NCBI GenBank assembly: GCA_029558535.1
Contig: JAKQEK010000318.1
Span: forward strand, 1 to 64,000
Length of the DNA stretch: 64,000 nucleotides
Source of the DNA: Bacteroidota bacterium
Lineage (GTDB): Bacteria; Bacteroidota; Bacteroidia; Bacteroidales; ML635J-15
Reading direction: 5' to 3'
The stretch's first letter is position 1; the number at the start of each line of letters is the position of its first letter. Under the pieces are notes generated by a model, which ran no database searches, was not told the DNA's origin, and was given only the letters and a program-made list of their open reading frames with translations. The position numbers and the translations under genes are program-made. Shown in pieces: positions 46,721-56,588 of the stretch.

Positions 46721-47621
46721 AAGATCTTGGATGGTATTGAATTATAGCATCTCTTAGGTATTCTCTATCAATATGAGTGTAAATTTCGGTTGTAGTAATT
46801 GATTCATGTCCCAACATTTCTTGTACTGCACGTAAATCAGCGCCACCTTCAACCAAGTGTGTTGCAAAAGAATGTCTGAAAGTGTGTGGCGAAATAGTTT
46901 TTGTTATCCCGGCAATATCACAAGCTTCCTTTACAATATTAAAAATCATAACCCTTGTTAATTTGCTTCCTCTTCTGTTTAAAAACAAAAAATCAGAATG
47001 TCCCTTTTTGGGAAGAATATGATTTCTAAATGACTTTAAATAATTACCAATTTCTTTTTTCGCCGCTCCTCCAATTGGAACAAGTCTTTGTTTATTGCCC
47101 TTGCCAATTACTCTAACAAAAGATTCCTTAAAGAAAATATTAGAGATTTTTAATTCGGCTAATTCAGATACTCTTAATCCACATCCATATAGTACTTCAA
47201 TTATAGCTCTGTTCCTATGTCCGAGAGATTTACTGACATCAATAGCTTTAATTATTTGGTCAATTTCCTCAATAGTTAATACAACTGGTAGTTTTCTTGC
47301 AGTTTTTGGTGACTCGAGTAATGAAGCAGGATTTTCTGAGATTATGTCTTCAAGCAAAAGGTATTTGTAAAACGATTTTATTCCCGAAATGATACGAGAT
47401 TGAGATTTTTCATTAATTCCTGTTTCGACCAAATATTCTACAAACTTCTTTAAATCTTCGTATTTTGTATGTTTTGGGGATATAACTGTATTTGTTTGAC
47501 ATAAATAGCCGTAAAGCTTATTAACATCACTTATGTATGAATAAATAGTGTTTTCGGATAAATTTCTTTCAAGTTTAAGATAAAAACTAAAATTTTTTAT
47601 AGCATTTTCCCAATTTTCCAT
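46719..47621 (-). CDS. xerD: Tyrosine recombinase XerD
   Basis: This 300-residue tyrosine recombinase has the length and composition of the housekeeping XerD, which with its partner resolves chromosome dimers at dif. Catalytic residues are Arg150 (GCGLRVSEL), Lys174, His246 and Arg249 (PHTFRHSFATHL), His272 (GHESI) and Tyr281 (TEIYTHID). The N-terminal SAM-like domain spans about 5-95. It sits in a core-gene neighbourhood with no mobile-element features, supporting XerD over a phage or transposon integrase. The aroQ gene is divergent 61 bp away. Confidence 0.92.
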   Translation of the reverse strand: MENWENAIKNFSFYLKLERNLSENTIYSYISDVNKLYGYLCQTNTVISPKHTKYEDLKKFVEYLVETGINEKSQSRIISGIKSFYKYLLLEDIISENPASLLESPKTARKLPVVLTIEEIDQIIKAIDVSKSLGHRNRAIIEVLYGCGLRVSELAELKISNIFFKESFVRVIGKGNKQRLVPIGGAAKKEIGNYLKSFRNHILPKKGHSDFLFLNRRGSKLTRVMIFNIVKEACDIAGITKTISPHTFRHSFATHLVEGGADLRAVQEMLGHESITTTEIYTHIDREYLRDAIIQYHPRS

Positions 47622-47682
47622 AAATATGTCAGGACTTTTTATAATTTTGTTATCTTATTATATACAGTATATTAGTTTTATA

Positions 47683-48096
47683 ATGCAGATACTTATAATT
47701 AACGGTCCAAATTTAAACAAAATAGGGATAAGAGAGCCGGAAATTTATGGAAATCGTAGTTTTAATAATTATTTGGATGAACTTTCTGTGTTATTTAAAA
47801 GTCATAATTTGAAGTATTTTCAATCTCATTCTGAAAATAAAATAGTAGAAGAAATTTTAAGTCAATCAGAAAAAATTGATGGTTTAGTTTTGAATGCCGG
47901 GGCATATACACATACATCTGTAGCGATTAGAGATGCAATTGCATCTGTTAAATTGCCGGTTGTTTTAGTACATATTTCAAATGTTTATGCTAGGGAGCAA
48001 TTTAGAAAACATAATATTTTAGCACCTGTCTGCAAAGGTGTTATTACGGGATTTGGTTTGGATTCATATAAGTTGGCGATATATAGTTTAATTTAA
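47683..48096 (+). CDS. aroQ: Type II 3-dehydroquinate dehydratase
   Basis: This shikimate-pathway enzyme dehydrates 3-dehydroquinate to 3-dehydroshikimate. The 137-residue product starts at ATG 47683 with MQILIINGPNLNKIG; the frame continues upstream to 47626 but lacks family sequence. Signature motifs are ILIINGPNLN, FQSHSENKIVEEI, GLVLNAGAYTHTSVAIRDA (catalytic His) and VVLVHISNVYAREQFR. Length matches dodecameric type II enzymes. The small membrane protein gene follows at 14 bp. Confidence 0.95.
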   Translation: MQILIINGPNLNKIGIREPEIYGNRSFNNYLDELSVLFKSHNLKYFQSHSENKIVEEILSQSEKIDGLVLNAGAYTHTSVAIRDAIASVKLPVVLVHISNVYAREQFRKHNILAPVCKGVITGFGLDSYKLAIYSLI

Positions 48097-48110
48097 GACA
48101 GATTTTTTAA

Positions 48111-48647
48111 ATGGAAAAGACAAGGACTTTATACCGGTTGAGGAAGTATAAAAACGGAATTTCGTTAAACCTTCTTACATTGACATTTGGGATAGTATTA
48201 TTGACAGTTATTCTTTTATTTGAAAAAAGTATTACTGCAGATATGAGGACAAAAGCAAGTGAGTTGCTGACGATGGGTTATCATGACAGTATCAGCAAAG
48301 CCTTGGAAACATGTCATAAAGCAATTGAATATATGGATATTGCTGCTAAAACAGCAATCTTGTTTTCTTTAGAAGGATTTATTATTATTTTTTTTAATAT
48401 AAGATTATCGTCACAAACAAAATCACTTAGCAAGTATTCATCAGTGATTCTAGGTTTTGGAACCATATTATTATTTTTATACTATCTGCTTCTGGGCTTA
48501 TTTATGCTCTCTGCAAAACCATTATCAGAACTTCAATCTGATTATAGTTTTTTAAGAATAATTGGTATTATCTTAATTTTTACAGGAAATATTGTCTTCA
48601 TTTTTCAACTTTTTAAAGAAATTATTCTTGAAAAAGGAGAGGAGTAA
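48111..48647 (+). CDS. Membrane protein of unknown function
   Basis: This 178-residue protein has about four predicted membrane helices: residues about 19-38 (LNLLTLTFGIVLLTVILLF), 82-95 (AILFSLEGFIIIFFN), 110-130 (VILGFGTILLFLYYLLLGLF) and 148-170. A basic N-terminus and a polar amphipathic helix (KALETCHKAIEYM) follow or precede them. No family was recognised. It lies downstream of aroQ and upstream of rpsO, possibly in the aroQ unit. Confidence 0.65.
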   Translation: MEKTRTLYRLRKYKNGISLNLLTLTFGIVLLTVILLFEKSITADMRTKASELLTMGYHDSISKALETCHKAIEYMDIAAKTAILFSLEGFIIIFFNIRLSSQTKSLSKYSSVILGFGTILLFLYYLLLGLFMLSAKPLSELQSDYSFLRIIGIILIFTGNIVFIFQLFKEIILEKGEE

Positions 48648-48667
48648 AAAAGAAAAGAAAAATAATT

Positions 48668-48697
48668 TTGTTCTTACGAAATAATGCATTACTTTTG
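48668..48697 (+). promoter_or_regulatory. Promoter of rpsO (-33 TTG, -7 TACTTTTG)
   Basis: TTG (48668-48670) is separated by exactly 19 bp from TACTTTTG (48690-48697), which matches the Bacteroidota vegetative consensus. The ATG is at 48730. Confidence 0.7.
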
Positions 48698-48729
48698 CTG
48701 CCTTAATTTTTTAATAAATATTATAAGTG

Positions 48730-49005
48730 ATGAAAAATTATTTGGATTCAGAAAAGAAGAAAGAAATCTTCAAAAAACACGGGAAGTCTAATAATGATAC
48801 TGGCTCACCTGAAGCTCAGATAGCATTATTTTCCTACCGTATCAATCACTTAACTGAGCATCTGAAAATCAACAAAAAAGATTTTGGTACTCAAAGAGCA
48901 TTGATAATGTTGGTAGGAAAAAGAAGAAGTTTGTTGGATTATTTAAAAGCAAACGACATTGAAAGATATAGAGCGATTGTCAAGAAATTGGGTTTACGTC
49001 GCTAA
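48730..49005 (+). CDS. rpsO: 30S ribosomal protein S15
   Basis: uS15 binds 16S rRNA and bridges to the large subunit. The 91-residue sequence has [48 protein letters not shown] and KKLGLRR at the C-terminus, all diagnostic. The ATG at 48730 is chosen over the overlapping GTG at 48727. It is followed by a terminator and then pnp, the same gene order as in many bacteria. Confidence 0.98.
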   Translation: MKNYLDSEKKKEIFKKHGKSNNDTGSPEAQIALFSYRINHLTEHLKINKKDFGTQRALIMLVGKRRSLLDYLKANDIERYRAIVKKLGLRR

Positions 49006-49013
49006 GACTCCTG

Positions 49014-49045
49014 AAAAGCAAGACATTGAGTTTTGCTTTTTTTTT
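49014..49045 (+). terminator. Rho-independent terminator between rpsO and pnp
   Basis: AAAAGCAA (49014-49021) pairs with TTGCTTTT (49033-49040) and runs into nine T's (49037-49045). It would limit read-through from rpsO into pnp, the latter starting at 49072. Confidence 0.7.
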
Positions 49046-49071
49046 ACGAATTAACTAATAGATGAAATAAA

Positions 49072-51231
49072 ATGTACAATGAAATTAAAAAAGTCGTTAA
49101 ATTAAGTGACGGCAGAGAAATTGAAATTTCCACCGGAAAATTGGCCAAACAAGCAACAGGATCAGTAGTGGTGAAGATGGGTAAAACCATGTTATTAGCA
49201 ACAGTTGTAGTTGCAGACGAAGCAAAGGAGGATGTCGATTTTATGCCTCTTTCTGTTGAATATAAAGAAAAATATGCCTCTGTTGGCAGATTCCCTGGAG
49301 GATTTTTAAAACGTGAAGGTCGCCCTTCGGATTCTGAAATATTAGTATCGCGTTTAGTTGACAGAGCTTTACGCCCATTGTTTCCTGATGATTTTCATGC
49401 TGAAACATTTGTAAATGTTATGCTTATGTCAGCAGATGTAAACGATATGCCTGACGCACTTGCAGGATTGGCAGCTTCGGCAGCTTTAGCTGTTACAAAT
49501 GTTCCGTTTAACGGACCAATTTCCGAAGTACGCGTATCTCGTATAGATGGTAATTTTGTAATTAATCCTTCATTAGAAGAAAATCAACGTGCTGACATCG
49601 ATCTTATTGTAGCAGCAACTATCGAAAACATTATGATGGTCGAAGGTGAAATGAACGAGGTGTCAGAAAAAGAAATGCTTGAAGCAATAAAATTTGCTCA
49701 TGATGCAATTAAAATTCAATGTCAAGCACAGCTTGAATTAAGAGAAGCTTGTGGCATAACAGGATTTAAAGAATATTGTCACGAAACCAATGATGAAGAG
49801 TTAAGAAAAAAAGTTTGGGACGAAACTTATGATAAAGCTTATGCGGCTGCATTTACTCAAACAGCAGATAAACACGAAAGAAAAAGACTTTTTGCTGCAG
49901 TGAAAGAAGATTTTTTAAGTCAATATTCAGATGAAGAATTGGAAGTAGTTAAAAAATTTGTTGACAGATATTATCACGCAGTCGAAAAAGAGGCTGTTCG
50001 TCAGATGGTCGTTAATGAGAAAGTTCGTCTTGATGGTCGTAAAACAAACGAAATTCGTCCGATTTGGAGCGAGGTAGATTATTTGCCGTCAGCTCACGGC
50101 TCGGCTATTTTTACTCGTGGCGAAACTCAATCAATTACCACTGTTACATTAGGCGGAAAACTCGATGAACAGATGTTTGACGGAGTTATGTTTAAAGGAT
50201 ATTCACCATTTGTCTTACATTATAACTTTCCACCATTTTCTACTGGTGATGCTAAACCATATCGTGGTGTAGGTCGTCGCGAAATTGGACATGGAAATCT
50301 TGCTCATCGTGCTTTATCGAAGGTAATTCCTACTAAAGGGGAGAAATTTCCTTATACCGTGAGAGTGGTTAGCGATATTTTAGAGTCTAACGGTTCATCA
50401 TCAATGGCAACTGTATGTGCCGGAACTTTAGCTTTAATGGATGCTGGTGTTCCAATTTTGAAACCGGTTAGCGGTATAGCTATGGGACTTATTGCAGATT
50501 CTAAAACAAATAAATTTGCTATTCTAAGTGATATTCTTGGTGATGAAGATCATCTCGGAGATATGGACTTTAAGGTTTGTGGTACTCCGAATGGAATTAC
50601 TGCTACACAAATGGATATTAAGGTTGACGGATTGTCTTATGAAGTTCTTGAACAAGCTCTTCAACAAGCAAAAGAAGGTAGAGCTCATATTTTGAACGAA
50701 ATGCTTAAAACTATTCCGGAACCTAGGGCAAATTATAAAGATCATGCTCCTAGAATCGAAACTATAGTTATCCCAAAAGATATGATTGGTGCTGTTATTG
50801 GTCCTGGAGGAAAGATTATTCAGGAAATACAAGCTTTGACAAATTCTGTTATTTCAATTACCGAAGTTGATGACAAAGGCTATGTCGAAATCGCAGCAAC
50901 TAACGGTCCTGATATGATGGCAGCAAGAGAAAAAGTTATGTCTATTGTTAAGGTTCCTGAGATAAATGAAATTTATAAGGGTAAGGTTAAAGGAATAACA
51001 ACTTTTGGTGCTTTTGTAGAAATATTGCCAAATACACAAGGTTTATTGCATATATCAGAGATTGACTGGAAACGTATTAAATCTGTCGAAGAGGTATTAA
51101 AAGAAGGCATGGAAGTAGAAGTTAAACTTATAGATATTGATCAAAAATCGGGTAAATTAAAACTTAGTCGAAAAGTACTTTTGCCAAAACCGCCTAAAGA
51201 GGACAAACCTGAACAACAAACACAAGAATAA
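49072..51231 (+). CDS. pnp: Polyribonucleotide nucleotidyltransferase (PNPase)
   Basis: PNPase is the phosphorolytic 3'-to-5' exoribonuclease of mRNA decay. The 719-residue protein has the expected layout: two RNase PH-like domains (about 10-235 and 310-545, with [16 protein letters not shown] and [24 protein letters not shown]), a KH domain (about 555-620, [21 protein letters not shown]) and an S1 domain (about 630-695, [24 protein letters not shown]). It is the second gene after rpsO, with its own terminator downstream. Confidence 0.98.
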   Translation: MYNEIKKVVKLSDGREIEISTGKLAKQATGSVVVKMGKTMLLATVVVADEAKEDVDFMPLSVEYKEKYASVGRFPGGFLKREGRPSDSEILVSRLVDRALRPLFPDDFHAETFVNVMLMSADVNDMPDALAGLAASAALAVTNVPFNGPISEVRVSRIDGNFVINPSLEENQRADIDLIVAATIENIMMVEGEMNEVSEKEMLEAIKFAHDAIKIQCQAQLELREACGITGFKEYCHETNDEELRKKVWDETYDKAYAAAFTQTADKHERKRLFAAVKEDFLSQYSDEELEVVKKFVDRYYHAVEKEAVRQMVVNEKVRLDGRKTNEIRPIWSEVDYLPSAHGSAIFTRGETQSITTVTLGGKLDEQMFDGVMFKGYSPFVLHYNFPPFSTGDAKPYRGVGRREIGHGNLAHRALSKVIPTKGEKFPYTVRVVSDILESNGSSSMATVCAGTLALMDAGVPILKPVSGIAMGLIADSKTNKFAILSDILGDEDHLGDMDFKVCGTPNGITATQMDIKVDGLSYEVLEQALQQAKEGRAHILNEMLKTIPEPRANYKDHAPRIETIVIPKDMIGAVIGPGGKIIQEIQALTNSVISITEVDDKGYVEIAATNGPDMMAAREKVMSIVKVPEINEIYKGKVKGITTFGAFVEILPNTQGLLHISEIDWKRIKSVEEVLKEGMEVEVKLIDIDQKSGKLKLSRKVLLPKPPKEDKPEQQTQE

Positions 51232-51237
51232 TAATAT

Positions 51238-51266
51238 AAAGGTCTGATTTTTTCAGACCTTTTTTA
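51238..51266 (+). terminator. Rho-independent terminator after pnp
   Basis: AAAGGTCTGA (51238-51247) pairs with TCAGACCTTT (51253-51262) and leads into a T-run. It lies 7 bp after the pnp stop and before the convergent miaA gene. Confidence 0.9.
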
Positions 51267-51303
51267 TATGTTTTACTTACACTGTTTTATTGTAAACTAA
51301 GAG

Positions 51304-52239
51304 CTATTTCAAAAAACCTAATATATATTCAATTTTTTTATCAATATTTTGATTTCCGTCAATCCAATAAATTTTAGTTCCTTCTTTTTCCATTTTTCTA
51401 AACCATGTCATCTGACGTTTTGCAAATTGATGAATGGCAGTATTAAGTTGATTGAACAATTCGTCATAATTTATTTTCCCGTAAAGATACCAAGATAGAA
51501 ATTTATATTCTAAACCGTAATATTCCATATCTTCAAATGATAAACCGGAATCAATAAGATTTTGTGCTTCTTCAATCATCCCGTTTTCAAGCCTGTATTT
51601 AAGACGTTGGGTAATTCGTGTACGGCGCTGTTCACGTTCGAAATAAATTCCAAATATTATTGGATTAATATCAGGCGTATTATCCGTTTTTAGTTCATTT
51701 CTTGAATAATACTCTGCAATTTCTATTGCCCTGATTGCACGTTTTGTCGTATCTAGGTCGCTGCGATTGTGTAGCTTTTTATATTTGAGCAATATTTCTC
51801 CGAGTTCACTAATAGATAAATCTTTTAATTCATTCCTAAGTCTTTCATTTACAGGGACTTTTACAAGTTGATAGTTATTTATAACAGCATCAATATATAA
51901 TCCTGTTCCACCACAAAGAACAGGAATTTTGTTTCGTTCAGTAATTTCTGAATATACCTTGAAAAAGTCTTTATGATATTCGAAAACATTATATTTTGAA
52001 CCCGCTTCAACTATGTCTATTAAATGATATGGTACCTGATTACCATTAATATTATATTCATTAATATCTTTACCGGTGCCTATATCCATTCCTTTATAAA
52101 CTTGCCGACTGTCCGCACTAATTATTTCAGCATTTATTTTTCTTGCCAGTTTGGCTGCTACTGATGTTTTACCCCCTGCTGTAGCTCCTGTTATTACTAT
52201 AAGATTATATTTTGTTAGCATATTTAGTGCTTTTGGCAA
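51304..52239 (-). CDS. miaA: tRNA dimethylallyltransferase MiaA
   Basis: MiaA adds a dimethylallyl group to A37 of tRNAs that read UNN codons. The 311-residue protein has the P-loop GATAGGKTS (18-26; an Ala-Gly variant of the common GPTASGKT), the substrate motif ISADSRQVYKGMDIGTGK (about 40-57), VPVLCGGTGLYIDAVI, and RAIRAIEI. A start at an internal ATG (52221, MLTKYNLIVITG) is equally possible, giving 305 residues. It converges with pnp and diverges from the Yip1-like gene. Confidence 0.95.
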   Translation of the reverse strand: MPKALNMLTKYNLIVITGATAGGKTSVAAKLARKINAEIISADSRQVYKGMDIGTGKDINEYNINGNQVPYHLIDIVEAGSKYNVFEYHKDFFKVYSEITERNKIPVLCGGTGLYIDAVINNYQLVKVPVNERLRNELKDLSISELGEILLKYKKLHNRSDLDTTKRAIRAIEIAEYYSRNELKTDNTPDINPIIFGIYFEREQRRTRITQRLKYRLENGMIEEAQNLIDSGLSFEDMEYYGLEYKFLSWYLYGKINYDELFNQLNTAIHQFAKRQMTWFRKMEKEGTKIYWIDGNQNIDKKIEYILGFLK

Positions 52240-52285
52240 TGTAAAAATATAAAAAATAAACTAATTTTGTCGGCGTTACAATATT

Positions 52286-52855
52286 ATGAGTACAAAAGAA
52301 ATTATAAATCGTTTTTTGAGGATTCTTTACAACCCAGTTTTGGGTTGGTTAAGATATGATTCTGATAAAATTAGTTTTCGTGAAATTATAAGTCCTTTTT
52401 TTATTTTGACTTTGGTTTTTCTGTTTATTGCAAGATTTGTCGGGAAAACACTTGCGTATTTGTCCGTTACTGATGCTAAATACATTATTCTGTTCGCTGC
52501 TGTTAGTATTATTATTGATTTATTATTTTTTCTGTTAGTAGTTTTCTTAATAAATTATTTATTGCCTTTTTTTAACATAAAGAAATCTAAATCAAAAGTT
52601 GCTGCGTTAATTTACACAAGTCTGGTACCTTTTTACATGGGAATAATTCTTATGAATTTATTTCCTGGTTTGTTCTTTCTGGGATTAATTTCTCTTTATG
52701 CTTTTTTTGTGCTGTATTGGGGAGTAGTTAATTTATTAAAACCTGCCCAATCAGATGTGATAGTAATTTACTCAATAATTTCTCTTATTCTAATAGGAGT
52801 GTACTTTATACTTAATTTTGCTTTAGTTTACCCATTTTTTGATTTTGTTTTTTAG
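52286..52855 (+). CDS. Yip1-like multi-helix membrane protein
   Basis: This 189-residue membrane protein has about five helices after a short cytoplasmic N-terminus containing RFLRILYNPVLGWLRYDSD. The layout and the NPVLGW segment resemble Yip1/YIP1-domain proteins, which are common and functionally uncharacterised in Bacteroidota. It precedes smpB by 5 bp, so co-transcription is likely. A TAATTTTG element (52262-52269) lies 16 bp before its ATG. Confidence 0.7.
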   Translation: MSTKEIINRFLRILYNPVLGWLRYDSDKISFREIISPFFILTLVFLFIARFVGKTLAYLSVTDAKYIILFAAVSIIIDLLFFLLVVFLINYLLPFFNIKKSKSKVAALIYTSLVPFYMGIILMNLFPGLFFLGLISLYAFFVLYWGVVNLLKPAQSDVIVIYSIISLILIGVYFILNFALVYPFFDFVF

Positions 52856-52860
52856 AATTT

Positions 52861-53313
52861 ATGGCAGAAAAAACTATTTTATATAAGAATAAAAAAGCAT
52901 ATTTTAAATATGAATTTATTGAAAGAATTACTGCCGGTATTGTCTTACTGGGAACCGAAATTAAATCAATAAGGGACGGAAAAATTAATTTTTCTGATTC
53001 ATTTTGTGTATTTAAGGGTACTGAACTTTGGGTAACAGGAATTCATATTGCTGAATATGTGCTGGGTACCTGTAATAATCATGAGCCGAAAAGAGACAGG
53101 AAATTACTTTTAAATAGGCGGGAGCTAAATAAACTTCAGAAAAAAGTTGCAGAAAAAGGATTGACTATTGTTCCTGTTGGATTGTTGTTAAATGAAAAAG
53201 GTATCGCTAAACTTGAAATAGCTCTGGCAAAAGGGAAAAAGTTGCATGATAAACGGGAAGATATAAAAACCCGTGATTCGAAACGTGACATGGAAAGAAC
53301 CAATAAGTATTGA
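52861..53313 (+). CDS. smpB: SsrA-binding protein SmpB
   Basis: SmpB delivers tmRNA to stalled ribosomes for trans-translation. The 150-residue protein has the conserved core YKNKKAYFKYEFIERITAGIVLLGTEIKSIRDG and the C-terminal KGKKLHDKREDIKTRDSKRDMER, where the basic tail enters the empty mRNA channel. Length is typical. The ATG lies 5 bp after the Yip1-like stop, and plsY begins 1 bp after its stop. Confidence 0.97.
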   Translation: MAEKTILYKNKKAYFKYEFIERITAGIVLLGTEIKSIRDGKINFSDSFCVFKGTELWVTGIHIAEYVLGTCNNHEPKRDRKLLLNRRELNKLQKKVAEKGLTIVPVGLLLNEKGIAKLEIALAKGKKLHDKREDIKTRDSKRDMERTNKY

Positions 53314-53314
53314 G

Positions 53315-53944
53315 ATGTATTTTTATGTAGTATTATTTGCAATATTGTCATATCTGATAGGATCATTCAGTTCGGCGGTGTGGTTTGGTAAATGGTTTTT
53401 TGGAGTTGATGTACGCGAACATGGGAGTAAAAATGCAGGAGCAACAAACACTTTTCGAGTTTTAGGATATAAAGCCGGTATTCCTGTGTTTATTGCAGAT
53501 ATTCTTAAAAGTTTTTTAGCAGTACAGTTAATTATTTTTGTTCCTGATATTTCTGTAGAAAGTGAGTTCTATTATCAGATAAAACTTTTGTTTGGTGTGT
53601 TGGCCGTAATAGGTCATATTTTCCCAATTTATACTGGTTTTAGAGGCGGAAAAGGTGTGGCTTCTATGTTAGGTCTTGTGCTGGCATTATATCCGGTATC
53701 AGCAGGCTTGACTTTTGGTGTTTTTTTAATAGTGTTTTTAATATCACGAATTGTATCAATCTCATCTATAATTGCAGCAGTATCGTTCCCATTTATTATG
53801 TATGTTATTACAGATGGTTCATCTGACACATTAACAGTCTTTTCTGTTGTTGCTGCAGTTTTGATTGTTATAACACACAAAAAAAATATTAAAAGATTGT
53901 TAAAGGGAGAGGAGAAACGCATTAGTTTCAGAAAAAGTAATTAA
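53315..53944 (+). CDS. plsY: Glycerol-3-phosphate acyltransferase PlsY
   Basis: PlsY transfers an acyl group from acyl-phosphate to glycerol 3-phosphate, the first step of phospholipid synthesis. The 209-residue membrane protein starts at ATG 53315; the frame continues upstream within smpB, but the family begins with helix 1 (YFYVVLFAILSYLIGSFSSAV). The three conserved loops are SFSSAVWFGK, DVREHGSKNAGATNTFRVLG and FRGGKGVASMLG. It follows smpB by 1 bp. Confidence 0.95.
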   Translation: MYFYVVLFAILSYLIGSFSSAVWFGKWFFGVDVREHGSKNAGATNTFRVLGYKAGIPVFIADILKSFLAVQLIIFVPDISVESEFYYQIKLLFGVLAVIGHIFPIYTGFRGGKGVASMLGLVLALYPVSAGLTFGVFLIVFLISRIVSISSIIAAVSFPFIMYVITDGSSDTLTVFSVVAAVLIVITHKKNIKRLLKGEEKRISFRKSN

Positions 53945-53972
53945 TATTGTAGTAACTAAAAATATTAAAAAC

Positions 53973-56021
53973 ATGAGACGTAACATTTTTTTAAGTTTAG
54001 CAATATTGTGTATTATTACTTATTCTTGTAAACCCAAAACTCAGAATATGGAACAAAAAGAAAAGGAATTCCACGCCATTAATTTATCGGATCTTGATAC
54101 AACAGTAAATCCTGCAGATAATTTTTATCAATTTGCTACAGGAGGATGGCAAAAAAACAATCCATTACCTGATGAGGAAAGCAGATTTGGTGCATTCGAT
54201 CTACTTGCAAAAGAAACCAACCAGAAAGTTAACGATTTGATAACAGGATTGTCAGAAAAAGAGAATCCGGTTAATTCAATTGAATGGAAAATAGAGACGT
54301 TTTACAGCATGGGAATGGATACCATAAAGATTAATAAAGACAAAATGGCACCTGTGCAGGAGTTATTGGATGATATAAAAAATATCAAAACAAAAGAAGA
54401 TGTACTAAACGAAATAGTTAAGCTTCATAAACTCGGTATTCCTACATGTTTTGCATTATTTGGTGCTGCGGACAGAGAAGATAGCAATATGGAAATTGCA
54501 TATTTATATCAGGGTGGACTTGGTTTACCCAATCGAGATTATTATACTTCTGATGATGCTAGGTCGGTTGAAATCCGTACCGAATATTTGAAGCATGTAA
54601 CAAAGATGTTTGTTATTGCAGGTTTAGAAGAAGATAAAGAAAAATTGGCAGCAAAGAAGATTTTTGATTTTGAGTACAAACTGGCAAATAAATCAATGAC
54701 AAACTTGGAATTAAGAGACCCTTTTGCGACTACAAATAGAATGACAATAAAAGAATTGAATAATCTTTCACCGGATTTTAATTTCCAGACTTATTTTAAT
54801 TTAGTTGGATTGCCTGTTGTAGGAACAATAAATGTAAGTCAACCTGATTTTTTTAAAGAGTTTTCAAAAGTATATAAAAGCACTGATATAGAAATTTGGA
54901 AATTATATTTCCAATGGAATGTTATAAATTATTCGGCTCAGTTTTTACATTCAGAAATTTGCGATGCTGATTGGGAATTTTATGGCAAATTTCTTACAGG
55001 GGCATTAGTACAACAACCAAGGTGGAGAAAAGTAGTAAATAAGACAAATTCGTGCTTGGGAGAGGCTGTAGGTCAGATTTTTGTTAAGGAATATTTCCCG
55101 CCCGAAGCAAAGCAAAGAATGATTGATTTAGTCGAAAACCTGAGATTTGCTTTTGGTGAGAGAATTAAAAAGTTAGATTGGATGAGTGAGGAAACAAAAG
55201 TTAAAGCCCTTGAAAAATTAGCTGCAATTAATGTTAAAATTGGCTATCCTGACAAATGGAGAGATTATGAAAATCTAAACATTATAGATGATTATTATTT
55301 AAGTAACATATTGAGAGCAAACGAGTTTGAATTTATTGATATGATATCAAAAATAGGAAGACCTGTAGATAAAACAGAGTGGTTTATGAATCCACAAACA
55401 GTTAATGCTTATTATAGTGCAAGCATGAATGAAATTTGTTTCCCTGCAGGTATTTTACAACCCCCATTCTTTTATCTCGAAGCCGACGATGCAGTAAATT
55501 ATGGAGCAATAGGTGTTGTAATTGGTCATGAAATGACTCATGGCTTTGATGATAAGGGTAGAAATTATGACAAGGAAGGGAATCTTAATGACTGGTGGAC
55601 AGAAGAGGATGCAAAGCGTTTTGATGAAAAATCAAAAATATTAGTGGAACGTTTTGATAATATTTTAGTTTTACCCGATTTATTTGCTGACGGTAAATTG
55701 TCTTTGGGAGAAAATATTGCGGATTATGGAGGGCTTAAAATTTCTTTCGATGCATTAATGATAGCAATAGCTGATAAAAAACCTGAAAAAATAGACGGAT
55801 TTACTGCTGAACAGAGATTTTACCTGTCATATGCTAAAATTTGGGGACAAAACATTCGCGAAACAGAAATAAGACGCAGAACGAAAGAAGACGTACATTC
55901 TTTGGGAGAATGGCGTGTTAACGGACAATTACCCGGTATAAGTGAATTCCACGAAGCCTTTGGTATTAAAGAAGGGGATAAAATGTATCTGCCAACTGAA
56001 AAATGGGCTAGCATTTGGTAA
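53973..56021 (+). CDS. M13-family zinc metallopeptidase lipoprotein (PepO/neprilysin-like)
   Basis: This 682-residue protein has a lipoprotein signal with Cys19 (ILCIITYSCKPK). A full peptidase M13 N- and C-domain follows. The zinc site is HEMTH (519-523; two His ligands, Glu520 catalytic) with the third ligand Glu580 in GENIADYGG (Asp584 conserved), and NAYYSASMNEICFPAGI is the substrate-binding motif. M13 enzymes cut peptides of up to about 40 residues. It may contribute to peptide uptake after extracellular proteolysis. It is 28 bp downstream of plsY. Confidence 0.95.
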   Translation: MRRNIFLSLAILCIITYSCKPKTQNMEQKEKEFHAINLSDLDTTVNPADNFYQFATGGWQKNNPLPDEESRFGAFDLLAKETNQKVNDLITGLSEKENPVNSIEWKIETFYSMGMDTIKINKDKMAPVQELLDDIKNIKTKEDVLNEIVKLHKLGIPTCFALFGAADREDSNMEIAYLYQGGLGLPNRDYYTSDDARSVEIRTEYLKHVTKMFVIAGLEEDKEKLAAKKIFDFEYKLANKSMTNLELRDPFATTNRMTIKELNNLSPDFNFQTYFNLVGLPVVGTINVSQPDFFKEFSKVYKSTDIEIWKLYFQWNVINYSAQFLHSEICDADWEFYGKFLTGALVQQPRWRKVVNKTNSCLGEAVGQIFVKEYFPPEAKQRMIDLVENLRFAFGERIKKLDWMSEETKVKALEKLAAINVKIGYPDKWRDYENLNIIDDYYLSNILRANEFEFIDMISKIGRPVDKTEWFMNPQTVNAYYSASMNEICFPAGILQPPFFYLEADDAVNYGAIGVVIGHEMTHGFDDKGRNYDKEGNLNDWWTEEDAKRFDEKSKILVERFDNILVLPDLFADGKLSLGENIADYGGLKISFDALMIAIADKKPEKIDGFTAEQRFYLSYAKIWGQNIRETEIRRRTKEDVHSLGEWRVNGQLPGISEFHEAFGIKEGDKMYLPTEKWASIW

Positions 56022-56146
56022 TTGTTTTGGAACTATTTACCTACCAGAGTATAAAAACGCGTAACCTGTAAAAATTTGTATTCTGTAATCGGGGGTATTT
56101 TAGTTCAAATCGTTAAAGTTATTGCAAAAGATTATTGACCAAAACC

Positions 56147-56195
56147 GATAACCGATTACTGATAACCGATTACTGATTACTGATAACCGATTACA
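56147..56195. repeat. Tandem heptamer repeat (GATAACC / GATTACT)
   Basis: Seven consecutive heptamers, alternating GATAACC and GATTACT types (order A B A B B A B-like), occupy 49 bp. They lie downstream of the M13 peptidase gene in a noncoding region. Confidence 0.85.
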
Positions 56196-56441
56196 TCATT
56201 TTTTATAGTTTGGAAAACCTGAAAAATACGCAATTCCAATTATGCACATAAATTATGAATTTTTATACTTTTATTTAATAAAATTCTTCACTTACATTCT
56301 AAGAATTAGAGCTTTTGATAGGCTTTAGTTTATGTAAATCGCATAAATTTGTATTTAGTTCCTTTATTATTTTAATAAAATGTTAAAATATATTTTCTAC
56401 TGATTATTAGAGTTTTATGCTAATAAAAATTATATTTAGTG

Positions 56442-56469
56442 TTTGATATATAAAAAAATGTTATATTTG
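56442..56469 (+). promoter_or_regulatory. Candidate promoter for the 56.6-60.9 kb genes
   Basis: TTTG (56442-56445) precedes an exact TATATTTG -7 element (56462-56469), with 16 bp between. The predicted leader to the ATG at 56589 is about 110 nt. Confidence 0.5.
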
Positions 56470-56588
56470 TATCAACAAAATTTGGTATGAGGGATAATTT
56501 TTGTTTGAATTGTTTGTAAAAATGTAAGTATTGCAGGCAACTATTTATAAGAAGTATCGTTATTTTTTAGAAATGTAAATGTTAATTT

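Larger units (their letters stand above)
56022..56588. other. Noncoding region with heptamer repeats
   Basis: This 567-bp AT-rich stretch has no supportable ORF or RNA gene. It contains a block of GATWACY heptamers and, near its right end, a promoter candidate for the following genes. Confidence 0.6.

Noticed and set aside
46719-47621. Phage or conjugative-element integrase
   Set aside because: Length and motifs match housekeeping XerD, and no mobile-element genes or attachment repeats flank it.
56147-56195. CRISPR array
   Set aside because: Units are 7 bp with no spacers, and no cas gene is present.
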